From assembly GCA_043820105.1 (NCBI GenBank), contig JBDREC010000019.1, positions 29,319 through 93,318 of the forward strand: DNA of 64,000 nucleotides, in the 5' to 3' direction. Shown here piece by piece: positions 8,486-17,765 of this stretch. Position numbers and translations under genes: made by a program. The notes under the pieces were generated by a model. The model was not told where the DNA came from, did not search any database, and was given only the letters and a program-made list of their open reading frames with translations. The stretch is from JBDREC01 sp043820105 [NCBI: Pseudomonadota bacterium]. GTDB taxonomy: Bacteria; Bdellovibrionota_F; JAHFAK01. The stretch's first letter is position 1, and every line of letters starts with the position of its first letter.

Positions 8486-8528
8486 TCCTTGTTCTCTTGT
8501 TCTCCTGCGCTCTTGTTCCCTTGCCCCT
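8486..8528. repeat. 8-base repeat array (CTTGTTCC / GGAACAAG word)
   Basis: Units CTTGTTCT, CTTGTTCT, CCTGCGCT, CTTGTTCC and CTTGCCCC follow one another between the Lon-like gene and amrS. On the minus strand the last unit ends in AACAAGGAG, which is the Shine-Dalgarno of amrS. The same word occurs at 33444-33476 and 38119-38140. Confidence 0.8.
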
Positions 8529-10957
8529 TATTTCTTCTCTTCTTTTTTCTTAGACTCTAAAACATTTGCAAGCTTTTTAAGATTTTGAACAACCAATCCA
8601 TTCACAGAGGCTTCAGGAAATTCGCCTTTTTTATTAAGCTTTCCAGCTTTTAATCCTGTCATAATCTCAATGGCGTCATCAACACATGATACTGCATAAA
8701 TATGAAAATTTTTCTTTTCACAAGCTTCAACGATCTCATCTTTTAGAACCAAATCACCCACATTTGAGGCAGGTATTATAACAGTTTGAGTGCCAGTTAA
8801 ACCTTGTATTTTACAAATTTCATAGAAGCCTTCGATTTTTTCGTTTACGCCGCCAATTGCTTGTACGTCACCCTTTTGGTTCATAGAGCCTGTTACAGCA
8901 ACATCTTGCCTTAAAGGAACTTGAGATATAGCTGACATTAAAACCAATGTTTCAACCATAGTGGCAGAATCACCATCAACACCACCATAAGATTGTTCAA
9001 ATGCAACAGTGGCGGAAAGATTAAAGGGGGCTTTACTTCCAAACTTTTCTCGTAAATATCCTGATAAAATCAACACACCTTTATTATGTGATTTGCCGCT
9101 TAATTTTGCTTCTCTTTCGATATTAATTATACCTGCTTTTCCAGCTGAAACTGTAGCAGTAATTCTTGAAGGTTTTCCAAAAGAATAATAACCAAGACTA
9201 TAAACTGCCAACCCATTGGCTTGGCCAACTCTTTTTCCTTTTGTATCAATAAGAAAGATTTTATCAGCAATAAGTTCTTTTATTTTTTCTTCTAAAAGCT
9301 GATGCCTCAGAATTCCTTCGCTAACTGCTTTTTTTACATGCTCAGGCTTAACAAGCTTTGTCTTATCTTCCAGGGCCCAAAAATTTGTTTCTCTTAATAA
9401 ATCTGCGATTTCGCCAAGTTTATTTACGATTTTCTTTTTTCTTCCGGCCTTACGAACTCCATGCTCAATAATTGTTGCAACAGCACTTTGAGAAAATGGC
9501 AGCATTTTTTCTTCGTCAATAACCCTTTTTATATAATGAGCATAGTTATCAACATTTTTTTTAGTATTATCCATTTCAGTATCAAAATCAGCTTTAACCT
9601 TAAATATTTTCTTAAAGTCTTCATCATAATGGTATAAGAGTTGATAAATGTGAGGATCACCAATCATAATAACCTTAACATTAATATCTATTGGTTCTGG
9701 CTTTATGGTACTTATTGATAATTGCAAGAAAGCATCAAAATTCTGTATTTCAAGCTTTCTGGTTCTCATAACTCTTTTTAATGTTTTCCACGCTCCTACT
9801 TCCATCAAAACATCCATGGCATTTACAAGCAAAAAACCGCCATCTGCTTTTAATAATGAACCCCCTTTAATTTTAGTAAAATCAGTATAATAAATACCAT
9901 TTCTATCTTTATCATATTCTTTTTCAATAATTCCAAAAAGATTTGAATAAGTTGGATAGGTTTCAAAAATTACGGGGAAGCGTTCATATTCTGTGCTATC
10001 TTGAATCAAATTAACTTGATAATAAATTACCTCATCAGCTGCTTGTCTTCTTTTTTTAGTCATTCTCATATAAATTTTATCGCTCTCTTCCACAAAGAGA
10101 TCCAGATTATCAAGAATGTGTTGTAATACAGAGCCAAGATAATTTATTATTCTTTCATTCGTATAATCTCTGAAAATATCATCCATGTAATCTTTGATAA
10201 CACCCATACCAACTTTTTGAGCAAGAGTAGTTAGGTCTTTCATTAATTCTTTATTTTGAAGGCGACTTTTTTTAACAAGATTATCAAGATTTACCTTGAA
10301 CTTTTCATAGTCTTCCTTAAATTTTTCAAAGCGTTTTTCTTTAATTTTTCCAGCTTTTAAGGCTTCTTCAAGTTTCATGAAATCAACTTCTTGACCATCA
10401 ATTATTGGAACAATATCCAGTTTTAAAACAGCACCAACCTGCATTTGAACCAAAGAAAGGTCTACAGCTTTTAGATCATCTTCAAATTGCTTAAATTCAT
10501 AGGCTTCATTGTCGCTATATTTTTTTAACAACCTGTCTTTTTCAACAGTAAATGCCTCTCCCTCATAAATTGGAGGAAGATTCTTCATTAATAGTTCAAT
10601 AAAATCTTTCATATCTCTTTTAAACCTAGAACCTTTGCCAGCATCTAAAGTAATTAATTGAGGGTTATCTTCCTTTTTAAAATTATAAACATAACACCTG
10701 TCTGGAGGCAAAGTATCTCTTTTAGGAAGATCTTTTAAAAAAGATTGCACTATTGATGTTCTACCTGTTGAACAATCACCACATACAAAAACATTATATC
10801 CTTTAGACTGTAACTTGGCGCCTAGGTTTAGTGCTTTTAATGCTCTATCTTGTCCAATTATTGAATTAGTTGGTTTAATTTGGTCTGTAGTAGTAAACTT
10901 CAATAAACTTTTTGGGCATTTCCAGGATAAATCATTTTTTTTAAGAACTTTTTTCAT
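8528..10957 (-). CDS. LonB-like ATP-dependent protease
   Basis: An 809-residue protein of the AAA/Lon family with a substrate-domain-free N-terminus. The Walker A region is GDCSTGRTS (60-68), and the long helical insert (about 160-320) is typical of bacterial LonB-like proteins. The C-terminal Lon protease domain has catalytic Ser664 in GGVDGDSATMVE and Lys707 in GGVNEKIEGF. The 43-residue spacing of the dyad is the same as in E. coli Lon (Ser679/Lys722). It probably degrades misfolded or regulatory proteins in the cytosol. The amrS gene follows on the same strand after a repeat array. Confidence 0.92.
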   Translation of the reverse strand: MKKVLKKNDLSWKCPKSLLKFTTTDQIKPTNSIIGQDRALKALNLGAKLQSKGYNVFVCGDCSTGRTSIVQSFLKDLPKRDTLPPDRCYVYNFKKEDNPQLITLDAGKGSRFKRDMKDFIELLMKNLPPIYEGEAFTVEKDRLLKKYSDNEAYEFKQFEDDLKAVDLSLVQMQVGAVLKLDIVPIIDGQEVDFMKLEEALKAGKIKEKRFEKFKEDYEKFKVNLDNLVKKSRLQNKELMKDLTTLAQKVGMGVIKDYMDDIFRDYTNERIINYLGSVLQHILDNLDLFVEESDKIYMRMTKKRRQAADEVIYYQVNLIQDSTEYERFPVIFETYPTYSNLFGIIEKEYDKDRNGIYYTDFTKIKGGSLLKADGGFLLVNAMDVLMEVGAWKTLKRVMRTRKLEIQNFDAFLQLSISTIKPEPIDINVKVIMIGDPHIYQLLYHYDEDFKKIFKVKADFDTEMDNTKKNVDNYAHYIKRVIDEEKMLPFSQSAVATIIEHGVRKAGRKKKIVNKLGEIADLLRETNFWALEDKTKLVKPEHVKKAVSEGILRHQLLEEKIKELIADKIFLIDTKGKRVGQANGLAVYSLGYYSFGKPSRITATVSAGKAGIINIEREAKLSGKSHNKGVLILSGYLREKFGSKAPFNLSATVAFEQSYGGVDGDSATMVETLVLMSAISQVPLRQDVAVTGSMNQKGDVQAIGGVNEKIEGFYEICKIQGLTGTQTVIIPASNVGDLVLKDEIVEACEKKNFHIYAVSCVDDAIEIMTGLKAGKLNKKGEFPEASVNGLVVQNLKKLANVLESKKKEEKK

Positions 10958-11061
10958 TTTTTCCCCAAATAATTTTCATCAAATTTATTAAAAGAATATT
11001 GATAAATAAATCAAACATCAATATAATTTTCAAATATGTTGCTTTGTGAAAAGAGAATTTT

Positions 11062-11583
11062 ATGTTAGAAGGAAAAGTACAAGTTTATACAGGAAATGGA
11101 AAAGGAAAAACCACCGCAGCTATTGGGCTCGCAATCAGAGCTTCCGGCCAAAAGAAAAAAATCTATTTTGCTCAATTTATGAAAGCAAGATTTAGTGGTG
11201 AAGAAGAAGTATTTAATAAATTAGATAATATTATTATAGAAAAATTTTGGAGGAAACCTCAATGTATCTCAAAAGATGAGGTTAAAAAAGAACATATTAA
11301 AATTACTCAAAAAGCCCTATTAAAAATAAAAGACGAATTAATCTCAGGCAAATATAATGTTGTTATTCTTGATGAAATATTAGTAGCATCATACTTTGGC
11401 CTTATAAATGAAAATGATATCCTTGAACTTATAGAATCAAAACCAAAGGACTGTGAATTAGTATTAACAGGAAGATACGCTACTGAAAATATCATTGAAA
11501 AGGCAGACCTGGTAACTGAGATGAAAGAAGTAAAGCATTATTATGCTGATGGGGTTTTGGAGAGAGAGGGGATTGAGTATTAG
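11062..11583 (+). CDS. cobO: Cob(I)yrinic acid a,c-diamide adenosyltransferase
   Basis: A 173-residue P-loop protein beginning VQVYTGNGKGKTTAAIGLA, the CobA/CobO/BtuR signature, with DEI as a Walker B-like element and LTGRYA near the C-terminus. It transfers the adenosyl group from ATP to cobalt in corrinoids, giving coenzyme B12 forms. No other corrin gene and no cobalamin riboswitch is visible nearby, so it may serve salvage. The start is supported by AAAGAGAA upstream. Its TAG stop is the first triplet of a heptamer repeat array. Confidence 0.92.
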   Translation: MLEGKVQVYTGNGKGKTTAAIGLAIRASGQKKKIYFAQFMKARFSGEEEVFNKLDNIIIEKFWRKPQCISKDEVKKEHIKITQKALLKIKDELISGKYNVVILDEILVASYFGLINENDILELIESKPKDCELVLTGRYATENIIEKADLVTEMKEVKHYYADGVLEREGIEY

Positions 11584-11688
11584 CTTGTAGCTGGTAGCAG
11601 GTAGCTTGTAGTTGTCTTTATAATTATTTGTATGTTTTGTGTTCTTTAATTATAATCCTACAAGCTACCAGCTACAAGCTACAAGCTT
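11581..11688. repeat. Inverted heptamer array (TAGCTTG word)
   Basis: Left arm 11581-11614: TAGCTTG, TAGCTGG, TAGCAGG, TAGCTTG, TAG. Right arm 11658-11688 is an imperfect inverse, CTACAAG CTACCAG CTACAAG CTACAAG CTT. About 43 A+T-rich bases separate the arms. A long hairpin between two co-directional genes is possible. Confidence 0.85.
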
Positions 11689-11702
11689 AAAAAAGAGAAA
11701 AT

Positions 11703-13109
11703 ATGAAAATAATTACATGCAAAAATTACAATGAATTTTCTGATAAGATTCTTGGTTTTTTTGTGAAGCAAGCTTTGATTAAGCCTAAATCGAATTTTCT
11801 TATACCCGCGGGAAACACACCTCTTGGGTTTTACAAAAAGCTTCATGCTTATGAAGAGCTTTTTTTAACGTCAAAGCTTTTTGCATTAGATGAATATTAT
11901 GGTGTTAATAAAAAAGAAAGTTTTGCTTTTTTCTTTCAAAAACAACTTAAGAATCTTTATAAGAGGTTAACAACCTTTAATCAAAAACTCCTAAATGAAG
12001 CTTTTATCCTTAGCGATTTTGAAAATAAAATTAAAACTTCAAACAATATAGACCTCGCACTTTTAGGTCTTGGAGAAAATGGACACATTGCTTTTAATGA
12101 TCCAGGGTCACCTTATTTTTCATGGACTAGAAAGGTTAATTTCTCAAAGGCTAACTTAAACAAGTTTAAGCATCCTGCAAATAAAGCATTTACAGTCGGC
12201 ATTCAAACTATTCTTGGAAGTGATAAAATAATTTTAGCAGTCTGGGGAGAAAACAAAAAACAAGCCCTAAAAGAATTACTAAATAACAATTTATCTGCTA
12301 AACACCCAGCTACTTTTTTGAAAATGCATAAAGATTTAACAATTATCTGCGATGAAAATTTAATAAGTCAGAAATTTGAAATTAAAAACCCAAAAATTAA
12401 AATCTTAGACCAAAGCACTTATAAAAAACAAAATATTATTGTAATTTCTCCACATCCCGATGATTCCGCTATTAGTGCTGGTGGGACAATTTATAAACTA
12501 GCTAAAAATAATCATATAACAAACATCGTTATGACCTCTGGTCACAGAGGTATTACTAAAAACAATTCTATTCAAGCAAAAACAGATTTAAGAAAAAAAG
12601 AATCAGAACAAGAAGCAAAATTATTAAACATGAATCTTTTATTTTTAAATTTAGCTTTTTATGAATCTGGGAAATTAAACAAACAAGACATAATTAAATT
12701 AAGCAATTTACTTTTAAACCTTAAAGCAAATATTCTAATAATGCCAGACTTTAAAGATAATCACTCAACTCACAAGCTTTCAGCAGACCTGGTAAAAGCA
12801 GCCTTTAAGCAGAATGAGCACTTGAATAAGGATTTAAAAGAAATCTGGTTTTATGAAAGCCTGTGGCTTAGATATAATATGAACGAATATAATTTTCTTT
12901 CTTTTCTTAATAAAAATGAAGCCAAAGCAAAAACGAAGGCGATTAAAGCGCATAAATCGCAGGTTTCAAGAAACAATTACGATGAAGCAGCCCTCGCACT
13001 TAATCGATTAAGAAGAATTGCGGATTTGGAGCTTCGGTTAAGTGGGCTTGGGGGAAAAGCAGATCAGAGGGAAAAGTATGTGGAGGTTTTTATGCGCTTA
13101 TTTAATTAA
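11703..13109 (+). CDS. Fusion of glucosamine-6-phosphate deaminase-like and PIG-L (LmbE) deacetylase domains
   Basis: A 468-residue two-domain protein. Residues 1-225 resemble NagB/6-phosphogluconolactonase: PAGNTPLGFY sugar-phosphate loop, LDEYYG (Asp63) and LGLGENGHIAFNDP. Residues about 243-420 are a PIG-L/LmbE metal deacetylase with SPHPDDSAISAGG (251-254 HPDD) and a later NHSTH pair (His354, His357). The combination would deacetylate GlcNAc-6-phosphate and deaminate the product to fructose-6-phosphate. Similar NagB-LmbE fusions are known in Bacteroidetes. The positions of E. coli NagB Asp141 and Glu148 are Asn126 and Asp133 here, so deaminase activity is not assured. Confidence 0.85.
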   Translation: MKIITCKNYNEFSDKILGFFVKQALIKPKSNFLIPAGNTPLGFYKKLHAYEELFLTSKLFALDEYYGVNKKESFAFFFQKQLKNLYKRLTTFNQKLLNEAFILSDFENKIKTSNNIDLALLGLGENGHIAFNDPGSPYFSWTRKVNFSKANLNKFKHPANKAFTVGIQTILGSDKIILAVWGENKKQALKELLNNNLSAKHPATFLKMHKDLTIICDENLISQKFEIKNPKIKILDQSTYKKQNIIVISPHPDDSAISAGGTIYKLAKNNHITNIVMTSGHRGITKNNSIQAKTDLRKKESEQEAKLLNMNLLFLNLAFYESGKLNKQDIIKLSNLLLNLKANILIMPDFKDNHSTHKLSADLVKAAFKQNEHLNKDLKEIWFYESLWLRYNMNEYNFLSFLNKNEAKAKTKAIKAHKSQVSRNNYDEAALALNRLRRIADLELRLSGLGGKADQREKYVEVFMRLFN

Positions 13110-13130
13110 TATAATAATTAATAATTAATA
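13101..13130. repeat. AT-rich heptamer array (TTAATAA word)
   Basis: Units close to TTAATAA run from the last codons of the NagB/PIG-L gene (stop TAA at 13107-13109) into the short spacer before cutA. Confidence 0.5.
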
Positions 13131-13142
13131 GAAGAGAAAAAA

Positions 13143-13460
13143 ATGGATAACTATATAACAGTGTTTGTAACAGCACCAAACAAAGACGTCGGTGAAAAAA
13201 TCGCTAGTGTGCTTTTAGAAAAGAAGCTAGTTGCTTGTGTAAATATTGTTGATAATATAACATCAATGTATTGGTGGAAAGGCAAGCTTTGCAAAGATAA
13301 CGAATGTTTTTTAATGATGAAGACAATAGCTGGGAATTTTAATAAAGTAAAAGAGACTGTTTTAGAACATCACCCATATGAAGTGCCAGAAATAATATCA
13401 ATAAAGATAAAAGATGGCCACGTTGATTACTTAGATTGGATTAAACATAGCTGTAAATGA
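13143..13460 (+). CDS. cutA: Divalent-cation tolerance protein CutA
   Basis: A 105-residue protein with the full CutA1 fold signature: ITVFVTAPNKDVGEKIA, KLVACVNIV, SMYWWKGKLC, MMKTIAGNFNKVKE and HPYEVPEIISIKI. CutA forms PII-like trimers and has been linked to copper tolerance, although its molecular role is still unsettled. It follows the NagB/PIG-L fusion after 33 bases on the same strand and is followed by two repeat arrays. Confidence 0.96.
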   Translation: MDNYITVFVTAPNKDVGEKIASVLLEKKLVACVNIVDNITSMYWWKGKLCKDNECFLMMKTIAGNFNKVKETVLEHHPYEVPEIISIKIKDGHVDYLDWIKHSCK

Positions 13461-13469
13461 TAAACTCTT

Positions 13470-13502
13470 CCCTGGTGCTCTGGTGCCTGGTGACTGGTGA
13501 CC
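13470..13502. repeat. Heptamer array (TGGTGAC word)
   Basis: Units CTGGTGCT, CTGGTGC, CTGGTGA, CTGGTGA, CC follow the cutA stop within ten bases. The period is mainly seven. Confidence 0.75.
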
Positions 13503-13507
13503 AAAAT

Positions 13508-13562
13508 TAGATTAAAGATTGAGATTAAGATTAAGATTAAGATTAAGATTAAAATTAAGATC
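13508..13562. repeat. Hexamer array (GATTAA)n
   Basis: About nine units of AGATTA/GATTAA with few substitutions. The same hexamer recurs at 21082-21120 (coding) and 41676-41704. Confidence 0.85.
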
Positions 13563-13643
13563 TAGGCAGTATCCAGAATATTATTGAAAAATATAATTTA
13601 ATTTGTAACAATAGGCCATTCTTTTTCAAGGAGTGTAAAGATT

Positions 13644-14015
13644 TTGGATCGAAGAATACTGATAATTGATAGTGAAAAAAAAGATATTGATATATTGAAG
13701 TATTATATCAAAGAAAATTCTAGCAATGTTAGCATTTATTATGCAACAAGTGGCCGAAATGGGCTTGCAGCAGCCGTAAAATACAAACCACATTTAATTT
13801 TCATTGATTTTAACTTACCTGATATTGAAGGTTTTAAGCTATGTCAGAAAATTAAAACTGATGATCGAATAAATGAAGCTAGAGTTATATTCCTAACTCA
13901 CATGGCTGAAGACATTAATCGAGCTTATAATAATGGAGCAGAGGATTATATCATAAAACATCCAAGCCCTTTTTTTCTAATGGAGAAAATTAATACTCAT
14001 TTATATGCAAGCTGA
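13644..14015 (+). CDS. Stand-alone response regulator receiver domain protein
   Basis: A 123-residue receiver domain with no output domain. The acidic pocket includes Asp9 (ILIIDSE), the phospho-acceptor is Asp55 in LIFIDFNLPD, the switch residue Thr85 lies in FLTHM, and Lys105 is in IIKHPSP. Single-domain regulators relay phosphate or act by protein contact, for example in motility polarity. No kinase gene is adjacent. The start is TTG at 13644, chosen because AAGGAG lies ten bases upstream and no ATG is suitably placed. The last 15 bases overlap the convergent trmFO gene. Confidence 0.88.
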   Translation: MDRRILIIDSEKKDIDILKYYIKENSSNVSIYYATSGRNGLAAAVKYKPHLIFIDFNLPDIEGFKLCQKIKTDDRINEARVIFLTHMAEDINRAYNNGAEDYIIKHPSPFFLMEKINTHLYAS

Positions 14016-15347
14016 TAAGCAATCATTGAAATCCCTTAAAGATCTTTTCGCGTAAAAAGAGCCTCTTTGTTTTTTAGGAATTCTATTTTCTGATTTTGGC
14101 AGAATTCCAAAATTTGCATTCATTGGTTGAAAATATTTTGGATCTGAGTTTAAAATATAGTTTAACAAAGAACCACAGATTGTAGTCAAAGGTGGTTTTA
14201 TGAATTCAGCATTAGATAAATTTGCATAAAGTTGTTTAGCCACACACAAGCCAGACATGATTGATTCAACATAGCCTTCAACACCACTTATTTGGCCAGC
14301 GAAATAAATATTTTTATTTCCCTTAAAAGTCATGTTAGCATTTAACAAGTCTGGAGAATTAATAAACATATTTTTATGCATTCTTCCAAGCCTAACAAAT
14401 TCAGCTTTTTCAAGACCTGGAATCATTCGAAAAACTCTTTTCTGTGCAGAAAAAGAAAGGCGCGTTTGAAAGCCAACTAAATTATAAATCGATGCTTCTT
14501 TATTTTCTTTTCTAAGTTGCACAACTGCATAAACCTCGCGAATATCCTTACCCAAACCAACGGGCTTTAATGGACCATAGGCTAAAGTTTCTCTACCTCG
14601 AGAAGCTATTTCTTCAACCGGCAAACAGCCTTCAAATAATGATTTTTTATCAAAGTCGTGAACTTTAGCAAGCTCTGCATTAACAAGAGCATCAACAAAA
14701 GCATAATATTCATCTTTTGACATTGGACAATTTAAATAATCTCCACTTTGAATGTCATCCTGAACTTGTTTCAGAATCCCAGGCGATTGGCTAGCTAGCC
14801 CAAGGTACCTAGATGCTTCAAACATCTTGCTATAATCCAAAGACTCAGCATCCACAATAGGCGCAATTGAATCGAAAAAATAAAGATGTTCCTGGCCTGT
14901 TAGTTTAGCTATTTCTTCTGCAAAAGACTCACTTGTTAATGGACCAGTAGCTATTATTGTAGGTTCATTGGAATTAATTGATGTTAACTCTTGCTTTATG
15001 ACTTCAATATTAGGATTATTTTCAATCTCTTTTGTAACAAGCCCTGAAAAAAGTTCTCTATCAACAGCCAAAGCCTTACCAGCCGGAACAGATGTCGCTT
15101 CAGCATATTTAATTAAGTAAGACCCAAGAAGCTGCAACTCTTCTTTTAATAAACCAGAAGCCCTGTGTGTTTGAATTGATTTCAAAGAATTTGAACAAAC
15201 AAGTTCAGCAAAGCCAGGCAGAGAATGAGCCTCAGAATACTTATTAGGCTTCATCTCAAAAAGCCGAACTTTCACCCCGAAACTAGCTAATTGTAAGGCC
15301 GCCTCAGAACCAGCTAAACCTGCACCAATAATATTTATAGATTTCAT
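14001..15347 (-). CDS. trmFO: Methylenetetrahydrofolate--tRNA-(uracil-5-)-methyltransferase TrmFO
   Basis: A 448-residue flavoprotein beginning INIIGAGLAGSEAALQLA, the FAD dinucleotide-binding motif, followed by the TrmFO-specific FEMKP, CSNSLKS and AGQISGVEGYVES segments. It makes 5-methyluridine at position 54 of tRNA using methylenetetrahydrofolate. It sits downstream of topA on the same strand, a pairing seen in several phyla. A heptamer hairpin array occupies the spacer between topA and this gene. Confidence 0.96.
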   Translation of the reverse strand: MKSINIIGAGLAGSEAALQLASFGVKVRLFEMKPNKYSEAHSLPGFAELVCSNSLKSIQTHRASGLLKEELQLLGSYLIKYAEATSVPAGKALAVDRELFSGLVTKEIENNPNIEVIKQELTSINSNEPTIIATGPLTSESFAEEIAKLTGQEHLYFFDSIAPIVDAESLDYSKMFEASRYLGLASQSPGILKQVQDDIQSGDYLNCPMSKDEYYAFVDALVNAELAKVHDFDKKSLFEGCLPVEEIASRGRETLAYGPLKPVGLGKDIREVYAVVQLRKENKEASIYNLVGFQTRLSFSAQKRVFRMIPGLEKAEFVRLGRMHKNMFINSPDLLNANMTFKGNKNIYFAGQISGVEGYVESIMSGLCVAKQLYANLSNAEFIKPPLTTICGSLLNYILNSDPKYFQPMNANFGILPKSENRIPKKQRGSFYAKRSLRDFNDCLSACI

Positions 15348-15365
15348 TATACCAAAATGTATATT

Positions 15366-15438
15366 GTTATTCTGTATTCAGTATCCTGTATTCTGTATTT
15401 TTCCAAACTGAATACTAAATACTAACGACTGAATACTA
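15366..15438. repeat. Inverted heptamer array (TATTCAG word), copy 1
   Basis: Left arm about 15370-15400 (TATTCTG TATTCAG TATCCTG TATTCTG TAT) and right arm about 15408-15438 (ACTGAATACTAAATACTAAC, then GACTGAATACTA) can pair. The stop codon of topA (TAG on the minus strand) is the first triplet of the right arm. A related array lies at 23913-23992. Confidence 0.85.
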
Positions 15439-17685
15439 TTCTTCTTCTTTAACTTCCTCTTTATACTTACACTTATGCTTAATACAAACCAATGAAGCTT
15501 TTCCTGATTTATCTCTTTTAATAACTAGAATTGGATTTTGGCAACTTGGGCAAGCTTTGTCAACGGGTTCATACCATGTAGCAAAAGCACAGTTTGGAAA
15601 CTTAGAACATCCATAAAATACAGATCCTCTTTTTGAGCGCCTTTCAATAACTTCGCCTTCGCAATTTTCTTCAGGACATTTGACGCCTGTAACAAAGGGC
15701 TTAGTTCCCTTACATTTTGGATAATCAACGCAAGATAGAAATCTGCCGAATTTCCCATACTTTACCTTCATTTGGCCTTTGCATTTTGGGCATTCGGTAT
15801 CAACTATTTCATCTTTAACGATTTCAATTTTACCTTTTTCATCCGTGGCAAACTCCGAAGTGCTGTGACACGTAGGATAATCTGAGCATGCTAAAAACCG
15901 TCCATTTCTACCCCATCTAATAACCATAGTCTTACCGCATTCTTCACAGATTACATCAGTGGGTATTTTTTCTTTTTTAACATTCCTCATGCCTTCCTTA
16001 GCTTCGGCCAAGGTAGTTGAAAATCCATCATAAAATTCATTTAAAGTCTCAAGCCTATTCCTTTTTCCTTCCTCAATTTCATCAAGCTCTTCTTCCATAT
16101 GAGCTGTAAAAGCAACATCCATTATTTTTGGAAAGGATTCGCATAAAAGCTCAGTAACTATCATACCTAAATCAGTAGGCTTAAAACTTCCCTTTTCTTT
16201 TTGAACATATTCTTTGCTTTGAATGGTTGTTAGAATACTAACATAAGTTGAAGGACGGCCCACACCTTTTTCTTCAAGTTCTTTTACAAGGGAAGATTCA
16301 GTAAATCGAGGTGGCGGTTGAGTAAAGTGCTGTTTAGGATCTAGATTTTTCAAGAAACAAATAAGCCCCTTTTCAACATCTGGCAAATTATAATCTTTAT
16401 CATTTTCGCCCTGGTCGTTATCCTGGCCCTCTGTATATACTTCTAAAAAGCCTTTAAATTTCAGAATAGAACCAGTTGCTCTAAATATATAATCACCACC
16501 AGCTACATCTATTGTGGTTGAATCATATAAGGCTGACTTCATTTGAGATGCAACAAAGCGATTCCAAATTAACCTATATAATGCTAATTCATCTTTTTTC
16601 AGATATTTTGCAATTGTTGCTGGGCTATGACCAAAAGAAGTGGGTCTTATAGCCTCATGAGCATCTTGACTTGATTTTCTGTTTTTATAAAAATTGGGTT
16701 TTTCAGGTAAATATTCAGGTCCATATACGTCTTTAATAAAACCTCGCACATCTGAAACAGCTTCACTTGAAACCCTAACAGAGTCAGTTCTCATGTAAGT
16801 AATCAAACCAACCTGTTCACCGCCTACTTCCATGCCTTCATAAAGCTTTTGAGCGACCATCATTGTTTTCCTGGCAGGATACCTAAGCTTTCTAAAAGCT
16901 TCTTGTTGTAAGGTACTAGTAATGAATGGAGGAGCTGCGTGCCTTGACCTTTCTTTTCTCTCAACATTATCAATCTTATAATCAAGCTCATTAAGTTCTT
17001 TTACGATTTTGTCAGCATCTTCTTTATTGGAAACCTTTATCTTTTTATTTTTCTTTTTAAAAAGCTTTGCTTCAAAATTGTCCTTATTTTCAAGCTCAAA
17101 AAGAGCTAAAAAGGACCAATATTCTTCAGAAATAAACTTTAAAATCTCAGCTTCTCTTTCACAAATTATTCGAAGAGCAACTGACTGAACTCTTCCAGCT
17201 GATAAACCTCGCCTTACTTTTTCCCATAATAAAGGACTTATTTTGTAACCAACAATCCTATCAAGAATTCTTCTGGCGATTTGAGCTTCATATTTATTTT
17301 TATCAAGTTTTAAGGGCTTACTAACAGCTTCTGTGATCTTTTTCTTTGTAAATTCATTAAACAATACTCTATAAATATTATCAGTAAGTCCTAATTCTTC
17401 TGCAATATGCCAGGCTATAGCTTCTCCTTCCCTATCAGGATCAGGAGCCAGATAAATATTTTCAGCCTTTTTGGCATATTTTTTAATCTCTTTAATAATT
17501 GATGATTTACCACTTATTATTTGATATTCAGCTGCAAAATCATTTTCCAAATCAACGCCAAATTGACTTGGGGGCAGATCTTTAACATGCCCCTTTGAAG
17601 CTAATATGTCGAAATCTTTAGAAAGATATTTGTTTAGAGTTTTTGCTTTTGTAGGAGATTCAACAACTATAAGATTTTTCGCCAT
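15436..17685 (-). CDS. topA: DNA topoisomerase I
   Basis: A 749-residue type IA topoisomerase. The N-terminal Toprim domain starts LIVVESPTKAKTL and has the DPDREGEAIAWH metal site. The catalytic tyrosine is Tyr297 in GLITYMRTDSVRVS. At least three C-terminal zinc ribbons follow (CEECGK...CSDYPTC, CPKCKG...CVDYPKC, CPEENC...CSKFPNC), and a fourth, CPSCQ...CIKHKC, lies near the end. It relaxes negative supercoils. The gene precedes trmFO on the same strand. Confidence 0.97.
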   Translation of the reverse strand: MAKNLIVVESPTKAKTLNKYLSKDFDILASKGHVKDLPPSQFGVDLENDFAAEYQIISGKSSIIKEIKKYAKKAENIYLAPDPDREGEAIAWHIAEELGLTDNIYRVLFNEFTKKKITEAVSKPLKLDKNKYEAQIARRILDRIVGYKISPLLWEKVRRGLSAGRVQSVALRIICEREAEILKFISEEYWSFLALFELENKDNFEAKLFKKKNKKIKVSNKEDADKIVKELNELDYKIDNVERKERSRHAAPPFITSTLQQEAFRKLRYPARKTMMVAQKLYEGMEVGGEQVGLITYMRTDSVRVSSEAVSDVRGFIKDVYGPEYLPEKPNFYKNRKSSQDAHEAIRPTSFGHSPATIAKYLKKDELALYRLIWNRFVASQMKSALYDSTTIDVAGGDYIFRATGSILKFKGFLEVYTEGQDNDQGENDKDYNLPDVEKGLICFLKNLDPKQHFTQPPPRFTESSLVKELEEKGVGRPSTYVSILTTIQSKEYVQKEKGSFKPTDLGMIVTELLCESFPKIMDVAFTAHMEEELDEIEEGKRNRLETLNEFYDGFSTTLAEAKEGMRNVKKEKIPTDVICEECGKTMVIRWGRNGRFLACSDYPTCHSTSEFATDEKGKIEIVKDEIVDTECPKCKGQMKVKYGKFGRFLSCVDYPKCKGTKPFVTGVKCPEENCEGEVIERRSKRGSVFYGCSKFPNCAFATWYEPVDKACPSCQNPILVIKRDKSGKASLVCIKHKCKYKEEVKEEE

Positions 17686-17765
17686 TTAATAAATTTCCCT
17701 GTTGAGTTAATTTTTTCACAGGGGATATGTGTTAATTTGTAAAGTTGAAGATGTCAAATGTTTAT

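Noticed and set aside
10958-11061. Cobalamin riboswitch before cobO
   Set aside because: The spacer has only 104 A+T-rich bases and no B12-box-like sequence.
15525-15758. Minus-strand frame inside topA
   Set aside because: It is an out-of-frame reading of the topA zinc-ribbon region.
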